Below, piece after piece: positions 31,810-41,118 of a stretch of 64,000 nt of DNA. The notes under the pieces were generated by a model that saw nothing but the letters and a program-made list of their open reading frames with translations, did not search any database and had not been told where the DNA came from. Positions within the stretch are counted from its first letter, which is position 1, and the number at the start of each line of letters is the position of its first letter. The DNA comes from Amycolatopsis sp. MtRt-6 (lineage in GTDB: Bacteria; Actinomycetota; Actinomycetes; Mycobacteriales; Pseudonocardiaceae): positions 186,001 through 250,000 of the forward strand of contig NZ_JADWPD010000007.1 in NCBI RefSeq assembly GCF_017308975.1. The letters are read 5' to 3'. A program made the position numbers and the translations under genes.

Positions 31810-32565
31810 TCAGCCGCCGAGCATCGCGTCCAGGAGTTCCCCGGGCGTCTCGACCTGGGGCAGGTGCCCGGTGCGGGGGAGCAGGGTGAAGGTCGAACCC
31901 GGGATAGCGGCGGCGTAGGCCTTCCCGTACTCCGGGCCGGCGATGCCGTCGCTTTCGCCCCAGAGCACGTGCACGGGGACGGTGATCTCACTGAGCCGCC
32001 GGGCGAGTGCCGGGTCGGTCATGGCCGGGCCGGTGTAGCCGATCAGGGCCCGGACGTCCGGGCTCGGTCCGGGACCCCCGCCGGCCGGGGCGGGCGCGCG
32101 GCCGGGGTCGTGGAAGGAGAGTGTCCGGATCTCCGCGACGGACATCCCGCTGATGTCGGTGAGCGGGTGGCCGGCGACCTCGATGCCGATCCCGTCGACG
32201 ATCACCGCGCGGCGGACGCGGGGACTCTTCAGCAAGGCGATTTCGGCGGCGAGCCAGCCTCCGAACGAGTTGCCGGCGACGGTGACGCCGGTGAGGCCGA
32301 GCCGGTCCAGCAGGTCGACGTACAGCCGGGCCAGTGCGGTAACGCCGGTCAGGTGCGCCGCCTTCGGGGTGCCGCCGAAGCCCGGATGGGTGGGGAGCAG
32401 CACGCGCGAGCGGGTGCGTTCGGCGAGCAGGTCGGCGAAGCCGGTCATCGTCGCGACCCCGCCGCCGCCGTGCAGGAGCAGGAAGGGATCGGTGCGGTCG
32501 TGGTCGTCGTTGTCCCGGACGGTCACTTCGGCCGGGCCGAGCGTGTGTGTCGTGGTGGTCGGCAT
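31810..32565 (-). CDS. Alpha/beta hydrolase
   Basis: A 251-residue cytoplasmic alpha/beta hydrolase. Oxyanion region LLLHGGGG near residue 30, nucleophile Ser in GNSFGGW near residue 99, probable acid Asp in WGESDGI and His in RTGHLPQ near the end complete the triad. The gene is divergent from a MarR regulator, with a perfect inverted repeat between them, so it is very probably the target of that regulator and of an organic or aromatic inducer. The substrate cannot be predicted. Confidence 0.9.
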   Translation of the reverse strand: MPTTTTHTLGPAEVTVRDNDDHDRTDPFLLLHGGGGVATMTGFADLLAERTRSRVLLPTHPGFGGTPKAAHLTGVTALARLYVDLLDRLGLTGVTVAGNSFGGWLAAEIALLKSPRVRRAVIVDGIGIEVAGHPLTDISGMSVAEIRTLSFHDPGRAPAPAGGGPGPSPDVRALIGYTGPAMTDPALARRLSEITVPVHVLWGESDGIAGPEYGKAYAAAIPGSTFTLLPRTGHLPQVETPGELLDAMLGG

Positions 32566-32587
32566 GTGTTCCTTTTCGGTCGGGTAT

Positions 32588-32619
32588 ATCTAAGGAACCT
32601 TAGATAAGGTTCCTTAGAT
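32588..32619. promoter_or_regulatory. MarR-type operator
   Basis: ATCTAAGGAACC at 32588-32599 and its exact reverse complement at 32608-32619, separated by TTAGATAA. Inside it, ATCTAAGG-AA-CCTTAGAT is a second, overlapping palindrome. It lies between the hydrolase start (32565) and the MarR start (32645), AT-rich in a GC-rich context. Confidence 0.85.
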
Positions 32620-32644
32620 AAGCAACCTGGGTTAGGCTGACCGC

Positions 32645-33067
32645 ATGAAGTACCACCCCGGCGACGTCGCCCTGGCCGTCAAGCGCCTGCAGCACCGCCA
32701 CCACCGGGCGCTGAGCAAGGCACTGGCGCCGGTGGGCCTGTCGCTGGTGCAGTGGGACACCCTGCGCCACCTGCACCGGCGGCCGGAGGCGTCGCTGCAC
32801 GAGCTGGCGGTGCTCACGTTCCAGACCGACCAGTCCTTCGGGTCCCTCGCGACCCGGATGGCGGAGCGCGGGCTCATCGAGCGCGTCCCGGGTCCGGGCC
32901 GGGCGGTGCGCCACCGCCTGACCGAGGAAGGCGCGCGGCTGCGCGCGGAGGGGCAGCAGCTGGTGGACGCCGTGGTCGAGTCGTCGTTCCGGGAGCTGTC
33001 GGAAGCGCAGCTCGACCAGCTGGGGGAGCTGCTGGACCGCGCACTGGGTCCCGGCCCGGCCGCCTGA
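32645..33067 (+). CDS. MarR-family transcriptional regulator
   Basis: A 140-residue winged-helix regulator: the N-terminal helix LAVKRLQHRHHRALSKALA, a recognition region around HELAVLTFQTDQSFGSLATRMAERGLI (in parts) and the wing VPGPGRAVRHRLTEEGARL. It is divergently arranged with the alpha/beta hydrolase and probably represses both genes through the 12-bp-arm operator at 32588-32619. The ligand is unknown. Confidence 0.93.
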   Translation: MKYHPGDVALAVKRLQHRHHRALSKALAPVGLSLVQWDTLRHLHRRPEASLHELAVLTFQTDQSFGSLATRMAERGLIERVPGPGRAVRHRLTEEGARLRAEGQQLVDAVVESSFRELSEAQLDQLGELLDRALGPGPAA

Positions 33068-33107
33068 AGCGCCACCGCTGCGGCGGCGGTCGGCTGACGG
33101 TGGTCGG

Positions 33108-33857
33108 CTACCGCCTCCGCGACCGGGTGAACCCGACCACGAGGTACGCCAGCGACATGACGATCCCGACCAGGCAGACGAGTCCGCCGACGGCGAGCAG
33201 GGCGATGGTGCTGTCGTCGAACCGGGGCACCATCTTGACGTAGCCCGGCTGGACCTCGACTTCGACCTCGTCGTCGGTGAGCATCAGGAACGCGGCCACG
33301 AGGTACCACCCGCAGCCAACGGCGACAACCGGCAGCACCCACCGGAGGACCTTCCAGCCGCGCATCCCGTCGTCCGCCGCGACGGCGTCCGGGCGCGACG
33401 TGGTCAGCGCGTCCGCGAGCACGGGTGCGTTCGTGGTGAGGCCGTCGAACCGGACCTTCCCGCCATCGGCGAAGCCGGTGGCGCAGCGCAGGTTCCGGCC
33501 GTGGCGCGGCGACCGGCCCGGGTCGCGGGTGACCCGGATTTCGGTGACCTGGTCCCAGGTCCAGGCTCGCCGCCCGTTCTTCGTCGTGTGCGCGATGCCG
33601 TTTTCGTGGACGTCGAACCGTTCGCGCGATCCGCCACGAGCAGCCCGGAAGGCCTGCACCGCCGCGACCGGGAACGCCACCGCCAGCACGACCAGCAGGA
33701 GCCCGACCAGCCTGCCCGCGCTCCAGACCGGGTGCACCACGAGCGCCACCAGCCCCACCGCGGCGACGACGGTCACGACCGCGGCTTGCGTGGCGATAAC
33801 CCAGCGCCGCCGGTTGTCGACCGGATGGGTGCTCACGAACGCCCCTAGTTCGCCCAT
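33108..33857 (-). CDS. Four-helix membrane protein with PH-like domain
   Basis: A 249-residue membrane protein starting at the ATG at 33857 (weak ribosome site, possibly leaderless). Two transmembrane helices lie at about residues 18-60, a soluble beta-rich domain at 70-160 (FDVHENGIAHTTKNGRRAWTWDQVTEI in parts, reminiscent of bacterial PH-like domains), and two further helices at about 170-195 and 218-243. The function is unknown. The remnant at 33961 immediately upstream also looks PH-like. Confidence 0.72.
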   Translation of the reverse strand: MGELGAFVSTHPVDNRRRWVIATQAAVVTVVAAVGLVALVVHPVWSAGRLVGLLLVVLAVAFPVAAVQAFRAARGGSRERFDVHENGIAHTTKNGRRAWTWDQVTEIRVTRDPGRSPRHGRNLRCATGFADGGKVRFDGLTTNAPVLADALTTSRPDAVAADDGMRGWKVLRWVLPVVAVGCGWYLVAAFLMLTDDEVEVEVQPGYVKMVPRFDDSTIALLAVGGLVCLVGIVMSLAYLVVGFTRSRRR

Positions 33858-33960
33858 GAGCGAAGGGTACGGGCCGTCACCGGTCCAGGGTGGTGCGCGG
33901 CGAACCGGTTCGGCGCATCGGGCGGCGAGCGGGGCGCCGTCGCGCTTGTGGAAGCCGTGA

Positions 33961-34260
33961 TCAGAACCTGCGCGGGACGACCGAGTACAGTTCGTCGATG
34001 GTGTCGTCGGCGGAGTGGCCGCCACCCCAGAAGCCACTGCGCGGGTTCAGCCTGACCAGACTGCCGTCGCCACGCCGTAGCGTCAGGTAGGAGTTACCGG
34101 TGTACACGCCGTTGGTGTGCCAGCGCTCGTAACTGCCCTTGAGCGCGACGTCGGTGAGCGGTTCGGCCCACAGCAGGCCTCGTCGGTCACCCTCGAATAG
34201 CGGCTCCTGACCAGCAGAAGCCGGCGTGTGGTCACCGCCAACACGTAGCGCGTCGTTCCG
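33961..34260 (-). pseudogene. Probable remnant of a PH-like protein gene
   Basis: Downstream of about 34190 one leftward frame gives a protein-like sequence (LLWAEPLTDVALKGSYERW, then SYLTLRRGDGSLVRLNPRSG) to a stop at 33961, but it has no plausible start. Upstream, another frame reads RYVLAVTTRRLLLVRSRYSR, which looks like the first strands of the same bacterial PH-like domain. The simplest reading is one gene with a single-base frameshift near 34190 and a missing 5' end. It lies before the membrane-protein gene at 33857. Confidence 0.4.
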
Positions 34261-34318
34261 CCCCGCCGGTGGCGTCGCTCCCCGTACGCTTTCCCCGGGG
34301 CGCGGCAAGGAGGTCGGG

Positions 34319-35113
34319 ATGACGGCGCTGGCGGTCGTGCTCGTCACCATCGGCTTCGCGTTGACTGTGCTGATGCCCGTGTGGGCGCTGCTCACCTGGG
34401 GTTCGCACCGCGAACGCCGGCGGCTCGCGCGGTTGCCGGTCTCCCGGTGCGCCGACGTGACCGGGCCGGGACGGCGGCTGCGTGCCGTGGAGGGGCGCAG
34501 CGGGCCCGGTCCACTGGGGACGTTGACCGCGCCGCTGTCGGGTGAGCCGTGCGCCTGGTACTTCAGCCAGGTGGAGGAGAAGGTCAGCGGCGACGGCCCG
34601 TCGAGGCGGCTCGTCTGGGAAGCCGGCGGTGCCATGGCGTTCGAGGTCCGGGACGAAAGCGGACCGGTGCTCGTCGACGGGTGCCTCGTGCACCCAGAAC
34701 ACCGGTCGAGCCGGACCGGCCACGGTCCGCCGGTGCGGCGTGCCGTGCAGGAGGACGTCAGGTCGGCGAAGGACAGCGCTCACCTCCAAGGCCTGATCGC
34801 CCGGGGAATCCTGACCGAGAAGTCGTTCCGGCGCGGGTGGTTGTCCGGCTCGCTGGGCTGGAGCGTGCGGGAGTACGTCCTGCCGATCGGGGAGCCGCTG
34901 CACGTCCAGGGCCGGCCCGGAATCCGGCAGGGCCGGCCGGTGCTGGGTGGGGCGCGGGGCAGGCACCTCGTCTCCGGTCGCACCCACGGGCAGCTGGCCG
35001 CCGACAGCGAGCAGGACGTGCGGACCGGCTGGGGCTGCCTGCTGATCGGGAGCATCGCCGGCCCGCTCCTCCTCGTGGCCGGCTACCTGCTGAGCCTGCG
35101 CATCGGCGGGTGA
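34319..35113 (+). CDS. GIDE-domain membrane protein
   Basis: A 264-residue protein with an N-terminal transmembrane helix (residues 5-27), a soluble region and a second helix near 238-258. The middle (CADVTGPGRRLRAVEG, LSGEPCAWYFSQVEEKV, REYVLPIGEPLHVQG) matches bacterial relatives of the BAM/GIDE domain of mitochondrial E3 ligases; no RING finger is present. AAGGAGG precedes the ATG. The role is unknown. Confidence 0.75.
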   Translation: MTALAVVLVTIGFALTVLMPVWALLTWGSHRERRRLARLPVSRCADVTGPGRRLRAVEGRSGPGPLGTLTAPLSGEPCAWYFSQVEEKVSGDGPSRRLVWEAGGAMAFEVRDESGPVLVDGCLVHPEHRSSRTGHGPPVRRAVQEDVRSAKDSAHLQGLIARGILTEKSFRRGWLSGSLGWSVREYVLPIGEPLHVQGRPGIRQGRPVLGGARGRHLVSGRTHGQLAADSEQDVRTGWGCLLIGSIAGPLLLVAGYLLSLRIGG

Positions 35114-35280
35114 GCGCGTCACTCGTCCGGGCAGGGGTGAACTTCACGGCCAGCGGCGCCGGCCAGTTCCGGCAACAGACCCAGAAAAGTGTATAACGCC
35201 ATATACGGCACCGATGATTTCAGCACAATTTGCAGTCAAAAGCCAGCACAAAAAGCCGCGTTGACGGCGCCTGATCCGGG

Positions 35281-36108
35281 TCAGCTCGCCTTCCGCGCCA
35301 CCCCGCCGTAGAGCTGGGTGTTGGTGTAGGGGTCGTCGGAGATGTCGCCGGGGCCGCCCGGGCGCCAGAGCGCGCAGCCGACCAGGCCGGGTTCGATCAG
35401 CTCGAAGTCGCCGAACATCGTCTCGACCTCCTTGTAGCTGCGGGTGGTCGCCTGGTCGTGGCCCCTGGCCTGGTTGAACGTGCCCACCGCGCTGTTGATC
35501 CGGTCGCTGTCCTGGTCGCTGACCAGGTGGGAGATGGCCAGGTAGCTGCCGGGCGCGACGTGGTCGCGGTAGCGGGCCAGCAGCGCGTGCGGGTCGTCGG
35601 CGTCGGGGATCCAGTGCAGCATCGCGATCGTGAGCAGGCCGACCGGTGCGTCGAAGTCGAGGAGCCGGCGGACTTCCGGGTGGGCGAGGATGCCGTCGGG
35701 GTCGGTGAAGTCGGCGTGCGCGATCGTGGCGTTTTCGCTGGCGCGCAGGAGCATCTTGCTGTGTGCGACGGCGATGGGGTCGCGGTCGACGTAGACCACC
35801 CGGCAGCGTGGGTCGATCTCTCCGGCGATCTGGTGGACGTTGCCCACGGTGGGGATTCCGGAGCCGATGTCGAGGAACTGCCGGATGCCCAGGCCCATCA
35901 GGGTGCGCACGACGCGGCCGAGGAAGGCCCGGTTGAGCCGGGCGACGTCGCGGATGCCGGGCATGATCTTCTCGGCCTGTTCGGCGGCGTCCCGGTCGGC
36001 CTGGAAATTGTGGGCGCCGCCCAGCAGATAGTCGTAGGTGCGGGAACTGCTGGGTTTCGTCGTGTCGATACCCGGAGGAACCCATTCCTCTTCTTGGTGC
36101 TGCGTCAT
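35281..36108 (-). CDS. SAM-dependent methyltransferase, DUF574 family
   Basis: A 275-residue protein of the actinobacterial DUF574 (PF04672) methyltransferase group. The opening PPGIDTTKPSSSRTYDYLLGG and the SAM loop FLDIGSGIPT are diagnostic, followed by VVYVDRDPIAVAHS. Actinomycetes carry many such genes, often beside regulators, with unknown substrates. The start is the ATG at 36108 with GAGGTG upstream. It faces the P450 gene divergently. Confidence 0.93.
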   Translation of the reverse strand: MTQHQEEEWVPPGIDTTKPSSSRTYDYLLGGAHNFQADRDAAEQAEKIMPGIRDVARLNRAFLGRVVRTLMGLGIRQFLDIGSGIPTVGNVHQIAGEIDPRCRVVYVDRDPIAVAHSKMLLRASENATIAHADFTDPDGILAHPEVRRLLDFDAPVGLLTIAMLHWIPDADDPHALLARYRDHVAPGSYLAISHLVSDQDSDRINSAVGTFNQARGHDQATTRSYKEVETMFGDFELIEPGLVGCALWRPGGPGDISDDPYTNTQLYGGVARKAS

Positions 36109-36159
36109 CACCGTCACCTCACTCGCCTTCGCACGAAGAACATACTCACTCTCGTGGCT

Positions 36160-36178
36160 CCTATGATTACGCCATAGG
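36160..36178. promoter_or_regulatory. Short inverted repeat upstream of DUF574 and P450 genes
   Basis: CCTATG and CATAGG separated by 7 bases, in the 159-base gap between the divergent methyltransferase and P450 genes. It is locally AT-rich. It may be an operator or promoter element; the support is weak. Confidence 0.3.
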
Positions 36179-36267
36179 TGTGACGGCGTTTCAGCCGATG
36201 GGTGCTGTCGCGTGCGGCCGGATGGGCCTAAGGTGGCAGACCTCCTCCGGACTGCCAAGGAGAGGAA

Positions 36268-37599
36268 ATGAACGTCCCGGTCGCGCCAGGCCGTCGGATC
36301 CTGCTGGGACACACCCCGTCGATGCTGCGGCAGCGGGTCGGGTTCACGTCTTCCCTGCGTGCGCACGGCGATATCGTGCGGCTCTTCCTCGGCCCGCTGG
36401 AGACCTATTTCCTGACGAGCCCGGAGTTGGTCAATCACGTCCTCGTGGGGGAGGGGAGCAGCTTCTCGAAGGGGATCATCTTCGACCGTTTCCGGCCGTT
36501 CATGGGAAACGGGCTGGTGATGTCGGAGGGCGCGTTCCACCGGCGGCAGCGCCGGTTGATGCAGCCGGCGTTCCACGGTGCGCGGCTCGCCGCGTACGCG
36601 GACACGATGGTGCGGGCCACCGAGGAGCTGACGGCCACGTGGCGCGCGGGCGAGGTGCGCAGGCTGGACGCCGACATGCAGCGGCTGGCCATCACCGTCG
36701 TCGGGGAGACGCTCTTCGCCACCGAGCTGGGGCGCCGGGCCGTCGCGGAGGCACGCCGGTCGATCCCGGTGGTGCTCAAGGCGGGCATGGTCCGGGCGTT
36801 GTCGCCGCGTTTTCTCGAGCACGTCCCGGTCGTGCCCGCCAACCGGCGGTTCGACCGTGCTGTCGAGCGGCTCCGGCAGGTGGTGCAGGAGGTGATCACC
36901 GGGTGGCGTGCCACCGGCGAGGATCACGGTGACCTGCTGTCCCTGCTGATGCTGGCCCGGGATCCCGGCACCGGCGAGGGCATGACCGACGACCAGGTCC
37001 ACGACGAGGTGATCACGCTGCTGACCGCCGGGAGCGAGACCACGGCCGTCGCGCTGACCTGGCTCTTCCACGAGCTGGCCCGGCACCCGGAGGTGCTGCG
37101 GCGGGTGCGGGCCGAGGTGGACGGGGTGGTGTCCGGTCGTGCGGCGGCCTTCGCCGACGTCCCGAAGCTGGAGTACCTGCGCCGGGTCGTCAGCGAGGTC
37201 CTGCGGATGTACCCGATCTGGATCCTGATGCGGCGGGCGCTGCGGGACGTCGAGCTCGGTGGGGTGCGGCTGCCCGCCGGTACGGAGGTCATGTTCAGCC
37301 CGTTTTCGCTGCACTTCGATCCGCGGTTCCACGAGGACCCGGAGGAGTTCGAGCCCGATCGCTGGCTGCCCGAGCGCGCTGCCCGCGTTCCGAAAGGCGC
37401 GTACGTCCCGTTCGGCGCGGGCACCAGGCAGTGCATCGGGCAGGCTTTCGCGCACACCGAGATCACCCTCGTCGCGGCCACGGTGCTGGCCGGGTGGGAG
37501 TTGTTCCCGGTGCCGGGCGTGCCGGTGCGTCTCACGGTGACTTCGGCCGCTTATCCCGACCGGATGCCGATGACCGTGGTTCCCCGGCGGGCGGCCTGA
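36268..37599 (+). CDS. Cytochrome P450
   Basis: A 443-residue bacterial class I P450. The I-helix oxygen-activation motif is LLTAGSETTAVA, the K-helix ExxR is EVLRMYP, the PERF-type region is EFEPDRWLPE, and the heme loop FGAGTRQCIG puts the ligand at Cys389. The sequence around the heme and the long N-terminus resemble the CYP183/pentalenene-oxygenase-like group that acts on terpenes or fatty acids. No ferredoxin or terpene synthase is adjacent, so substrate and redox partner are unknown. AAGGAGAGG precedes the ATG. Confidence 0.93.
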   Translation: MNVPVAPGRRILLGHTPSMLRQRVGFTSSLRAHGDIVRLFLGPLETYFLTSPELVNHVLVGEGSSFSKGIIFDRFRPFMGNGLVMSEGAFHRRQRRLMQPAFHGARLAAYADTMVRATEELTATWRAGEVRRLDADMQRLAITVVGETLFATELGRRAVAEARRSIPVVLKAGMVRALSPRFLEHVPVVPANRRFDRAVERLRQVVQEVITGWRATGEDHGDLLSLLMLARDPGTGEGMTDDQVHDEVITLLTAGSETTAVALTWLFHELARHPEVLRRVRAEVDGVVSGRAAAFADVPKLEYLRRVVSEVLRMYPIWILMRRALRDVELGGVRLPAGTEVMFSPFSLHFDPRFHEDPEEFEPDRWLPERAARVPKGAYVPFGAGTRQCIGQAFAHTEITLVAATVLAGWELFPVPGVPVRLTVTSAAYPDRMPMTVVPRRAA

Positions 37600-37653
37600 C
37601 AGTTCGATCATTTCCCGTTTTCGACAATTGATCTTTTCCGGAGGTAGTTTTCC

Positions 37654-38706
37654 GTGTCCGAATTCCGTGGTGGGACGAAACGTGTCGCCGGCCGTCGCCG
37701 GCGGGCGACCGTGCTCGTGCTGGTGGCGCTCGGTTTCCTGCTGGTGCCGGTTTCCGCGAGAGCGGAGGGCGCGAGCTGCCGGGACGTGTATTTCCCGGTG
37801 ACGCTCGTGGCGCTCCCGCAGACGATGCACGGCACCCTGTGCGTGCCGGACGGCGGCGCGAACACGGTGCAGGTGCTGATTCCCGGCGGCACGTACAACA
37901 GTTCCTACTGGGACATCGGTTACCAGCCGGAGATCCGGTCGTACCGGCTGGCGATGAACAACGCCGGATACGCGACGCTGGCGCTGGACCGGCTCGGCAC
38001 CGGGCGCAGCAGCACGCCGCCGAGCGCGGTGCTGACGACGGTCACCGAAGCCACGGTGGTGCACCAGGTGATCCAGGCCGTCCGGTCGGGGGCGCAGGGG
38101 CCGCGCTTCGGCAAGGTGATCCTGGCCGGGCATTCGTTCGGCTCCGGCACCGCGAGCATCGAGGCGGCGACGTTCCACGACGTCGACGCGGTGCTGGTCA
38201 CCGGGCTGGCCCACCGGTTGAACCTGGCCGGGACGACGGCGGTGTTCGCCGCCACCTACCCGGCGATGCTCGACCCCCGGTTCGCCACCGGCGGCTACGA
38301 CGTCGGGTACCTGACGACGGTGCCGGACAGCCGGTACTCGATCTTCCACGCACCGGGTCCGAAGGTGGCCGGGGCGATCGCGTTCGACGAGGCGACGAAG
38401 GACACCTCGGCGTACGAGCAGGCGGCCGACCTCTTCCCGATCGGGATCATCGCGCCGTACTCGTTGCTGATCGACAAGCCGGTCATGGTGGTGCTGGGCC
38501 AGGACACGGTGTTCTGCGGGCTGCTGGCCACGAACTGCTCGTCCGCCGCCGGGATCCGGAACTCCGAGCTGCCGTACTACGCCGCCGCGACAGACCTGAC
38601 GACGTACGCGCTGCAGGGTTACGGGCACGCGATCAACTACGCGCCCAACGCGCCCGACTACTTCCGGGCTGTCATCGCGTGGGCGGACCGCACGGTCGGC
38701 CGGTGA
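37654..38706 (+). CDS. Secreted alpha/beta hydrolase
   Basis: A 350-residue exported hydrolase (signal peptide with an RRRR stretch, cleavage near SARAEG). Oxyanion region IPGGTYNSSYW, nucleophile Ser in LAGHSFGSGTA near residue 166, and a late His in GYGHAINY complete a probable catalytic triad. Four Cys in the mature part suggest disulfides. The GTG at 37654 has GGAGG 9 bases upstream. It follows the P450 in the same direction after 54 bases and might be cotranscribed. Likely a lipase/esterase; the substrate is unknown. Confidence 0.87.
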   Translation: MSEFRGGTKRVAGRRRRATVLVLVALGFLLVPVSARAEGASCRDVYFPVTLVALPQTMHGTLCVPDGGANTVQVLIPGGTYNSSYWDIGYQPEIRSYRLAMNNAGYATLALDRLGTGRSSTPPSAVLTTVTEATVVHQVIQAVRSGAQGPRFGKVILAGHSFGSGTASIEAATFHDVDAVLVTGLAHRLNLAGTTAVFAATYPAMLDPRFATGGYDVGYLTTVPDSRYSIFHAPGPKVAGAIAFDEATKDTSAYEQAADLFPIGIIAPYSLLIDKPVMVVLGQDTVFCGLLATNCSSAAGIRNSELPYYAAATDLTTYALQGYGHAINYAPNAPDYFRAVIAWADRTVGR

Positions 38707-38856
38707 GCAGGCCGGGGTGACGGCTGTCCGGGGCGGGACTTGCCTCGCGTTTGACCGGCAATCACGTGATCGAATCGGCGGGAACTTTCAGCCCGCAGTC
38801 GCGGTGTGTTCGTGGTTACCCTGTTTGGTCTCGTTCTCTCGCGAAAGGGTCTCGCC

Positions 38857-41118
38857 ATGGAACAGCCCGAGAGTCACGAAGCCACGGCAACCGCCGATGG
38901 GGTGAACCGGCGGAGTCTGCTCGCCGGGGTCGGTGGTCTCCTCACCGCCGGGGGAGTGGCCGCGCTGCTCGCTCCGGCCGCCGCTGCGGAAAGCGGCCGG
39001 CCGGAGCGTGATCCCCGTGTCGAGGGGCTGCTTGCGAAGATGACCCTCGACGAGAAGCTCGGCCAGCTTCAGCTCGTCGGTACCGAAGACGCCGCGCGGG
39101 CCGCGCTGGCGACCGGGCGGCTCGGCGGTGTCTTCTCGGTTGTGGGCGCGGCGAAGCTCAACGCGCTGCAGCGCATCGCCGTGGAACGGACCCGGCTGCG
39201 GATCCCGCTGATCTTCGGTCTGGACGTCATCCACGGGTACACCACGAACTTCCCGATCCCGCTGGCCCAGGGCGCGAGCTTCGACCCCGCTGTGTCCGGC
39301 ACCGACGCCGCCATCTCCGCGGGGGAGGCCCGGCGCAGTGGGATCCACTGGACCTATGCCCCGATGATGGACGTCACCCACGAGCCGCGGTGGGGGCGGA
39401 TCGCCGAAGGCTCCGGTGAGGACCCCTACCTGGCCGCGCGCATGGCCGTCGCCAAGGTGCGCGGTTACCAGGGTGACGACATCGCCGCCCCGGACCGGCT
39501 TGCCGCCTGCGCCAAGCACTTCGTCGCCTATGGCGGCGCAGAGGGCGGCCGGGACTACAACACCGTCGACGTCTCGCTGCAGCGGCTGCACAACCTCTAC
39601 CTCCCGCCGTTCAAGGCGAGCGTCGAAGCCGGGGTGGCGACCGTGATGGCGAGCTTCAACACCATCAGCGGCGTGCCCGCCCACGGCAACGGCTACGTCC
39701 TGCACGACGTCCTCAAGGGCGCCTACGGCTTCCGCGGGTTCGTCGTCAGCGACTACACCGGCGTCGAGGAACTGATCCTGCACGGCCTCGCCGGTGACGG
39801 CGCCGACGCCGCGGCCGCGGCCCTGCCCGCGGGCGTCGACATGGAAATGGTCAGCACCAACTACGTGCGGTTCGGGGCGCGGCTGCTGGCCGAGCGCCGG
39901 ATCACCCGTGACCAGATCGACGACGCCGTCCGCCGGATCCTCCTGGTCAAGTTCCGGCTGGGGCTGTTCGACCGCCCGTACGTCGACGAGGCCGGCGAGG
40001 TGAAAGCGCCTTCTCCCGCCGCGCTCGCCGCGTCCCGGCAGGCTGCCGGGCGGTGCATGGTGCTGCTCAAGAACGACGGGCCGGTGCTGCCACTGGCGAA
40101 GACCGTCGGTTCGGTGGCCGTCGTCGGTCCGCTCGGCGCGGCCACCTACGACCTCAACGGCACATGGGCGGGCCTGGGCACCGGCGCCTGGACGACCCCG
40201 CCGGTCACCGTGGTCGACGGGATCAGGGCGGCGGTGCCCGGCGCGACCGTGACGTACACCGCCGGCTGCACCGTCGACGGCACCGACACCAGCGGGTTCG
40301 CCGCCGCGCAGCAGGCGGCTCGCGCGGCCGAGGTGACCGTCGTCGTGGTCGGTGAAACCGCCGCGATGAGCGGGGAAGCGGCCGCGCGCAGCGACATCGA
40401 CCTGCCCGGGGTGCAGCAGCAGCTGGTGGCGGCGATCGAGGAAACCGGGAAGCCGTTCGTGGTCGTGCTGGTCAACGGCCGTCCGCTGACGATCTCGTCC
40501 CTGCACGACACCGCGCCCGCCATCCTCGAAGCGTGGGCGCCGGGTGTGCAGGGTGGCCACGCGGTCGCCGACGTCCTGTTCGGCACGGTCAACCCCGGTG
40601 GCAAGCTGCCGGTCAGCTTCCCGCGCGCGGTCGGGCAGGTGCCGATCTACTACAACCACGAGAACACCGGGCGCCCGGCCGACCCGGCCAACAAGTACAC
40701 GTCGAAGTACCTCGACCTCGAGTCCGGTCCGCTCTACGAGTTCGGCCACGGACTGTCGTACACGACGTTCCGGATCGACGGCCTGCGCCTGTCGGCCACG
40801 CGGATGCCGGCCCGCGGTGGCCGCGTCCAGGTGAGCGCGCGGGTGACCAACACCGGTACCCGCGCCGGCGACGAGGTCGTCCAGCTGTACCTGCGGGATC
40901 CGGTGGCGAGCATCGTGCAGCCTGTCCGGCGGCTGCGCGGGTTCGAGCGGGTGACGCTGGCGGCGGGCGCGGCGAAGACGGTGTCGTTCACGCTCACTCC
41001 CGACGACGTCGGCTTCTACGACAATGCCGCGAAGTTCCGCGTCGAGCCGGGCGAAATCCAGGTCTACGTCGGCAACAGCTCGGCGGCGACGCTCACCGCG
41101 AGCTTCACCGTCACCTGA
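38857..41118 (+). CDS. Tat-exported glycoside hydrolase family 3 (beta-glucosidase-like)
   Basis: A 753-residue GH3 enzyme of the BglX layout. A twin-arginine signal (NRRSLLAGVGG, residues about 19-45) directs export of a folded protein. The GH3 N-terminal barrel contains GLDVIHGY, KHFVAYG and the nucleophile Asp299 in VVSDYTG. The alpha/beta sandwich carries the probable acid/base Glu in SGEAAARSDIDLPG, and the C-terminal fibronectin III-like domain spans about 655-753. All key residues are present. Activity on beta-linked gluco-oligosaccharides is expected. Confidence 0.94.
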   Translation: MEQPESHEATATADGVNRRSLLAGVGGLLTAGGVAALLAPAAAAESGRPERDPRVEGLLAKMTLDEKLGQLQLVGTEDAARAALATGRLGGVFSVVGAAKLNALQRIAVERTRLRIPLIFGLDVIHGYTTNFPIPLAQGASFDPAVSGTDAAISAGEARRSGIHWTYAPMMDVTHEPRWGRIAEGSGEDPYLAARMAVAKVRGYQGDDIAAPDRLAACAKHFVAYGGAEGGRDYNTVDVSLQRLHNLYLPPFKASVEAGVATVMASFNTISGVPAHGNGYVLHDVLKGAYGFRGFVVSDYTGVEELILHGLAGDGADAAAAALPAGVDMEMVSTNYVRFGARLLAERRITRDQIDDAVRRILLVKFRLGLFDRPYVDEAGEVKAPSPAALAASRQAAGRCMVLLKNDGPVLPLAKTVGSVAVVGPLGAATYDLNGTWAGLGTGAWTTPPVTVVDGIRAAVPGATVTYTAGCTVDGTDTSGFAAAQQAARAAEVTVVVVGETAAMSGEAAARSDIDLPGVQQQLVAAIEETGKPFVVVLVNGRPLTISSLHDTAPAILEAWAPGVQGGHAVADVLFGTVNPGGKLPVSFPRAVGQVPIYYNHENTGRPADPANKYTSKYLDLESGPLYEFGHGLSYTTFRIDGLRLSATRMPARGGRVQVSARVTNTGTRAGDEVVQLYLRDPVASIVQPVRRLRGFERVTLAAGAAKTVSFTLTPDDVGFYDNAAKFRVEPGEIQVYVGNSSAATLTASFTVT

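Noticed and set aside
31360..31889. Small genes in the 31421-31809 gap
   Set aside because: Several short frames exist on both strands, but none has a ribosome site or recognisable features, and they overlap the flanking genes.
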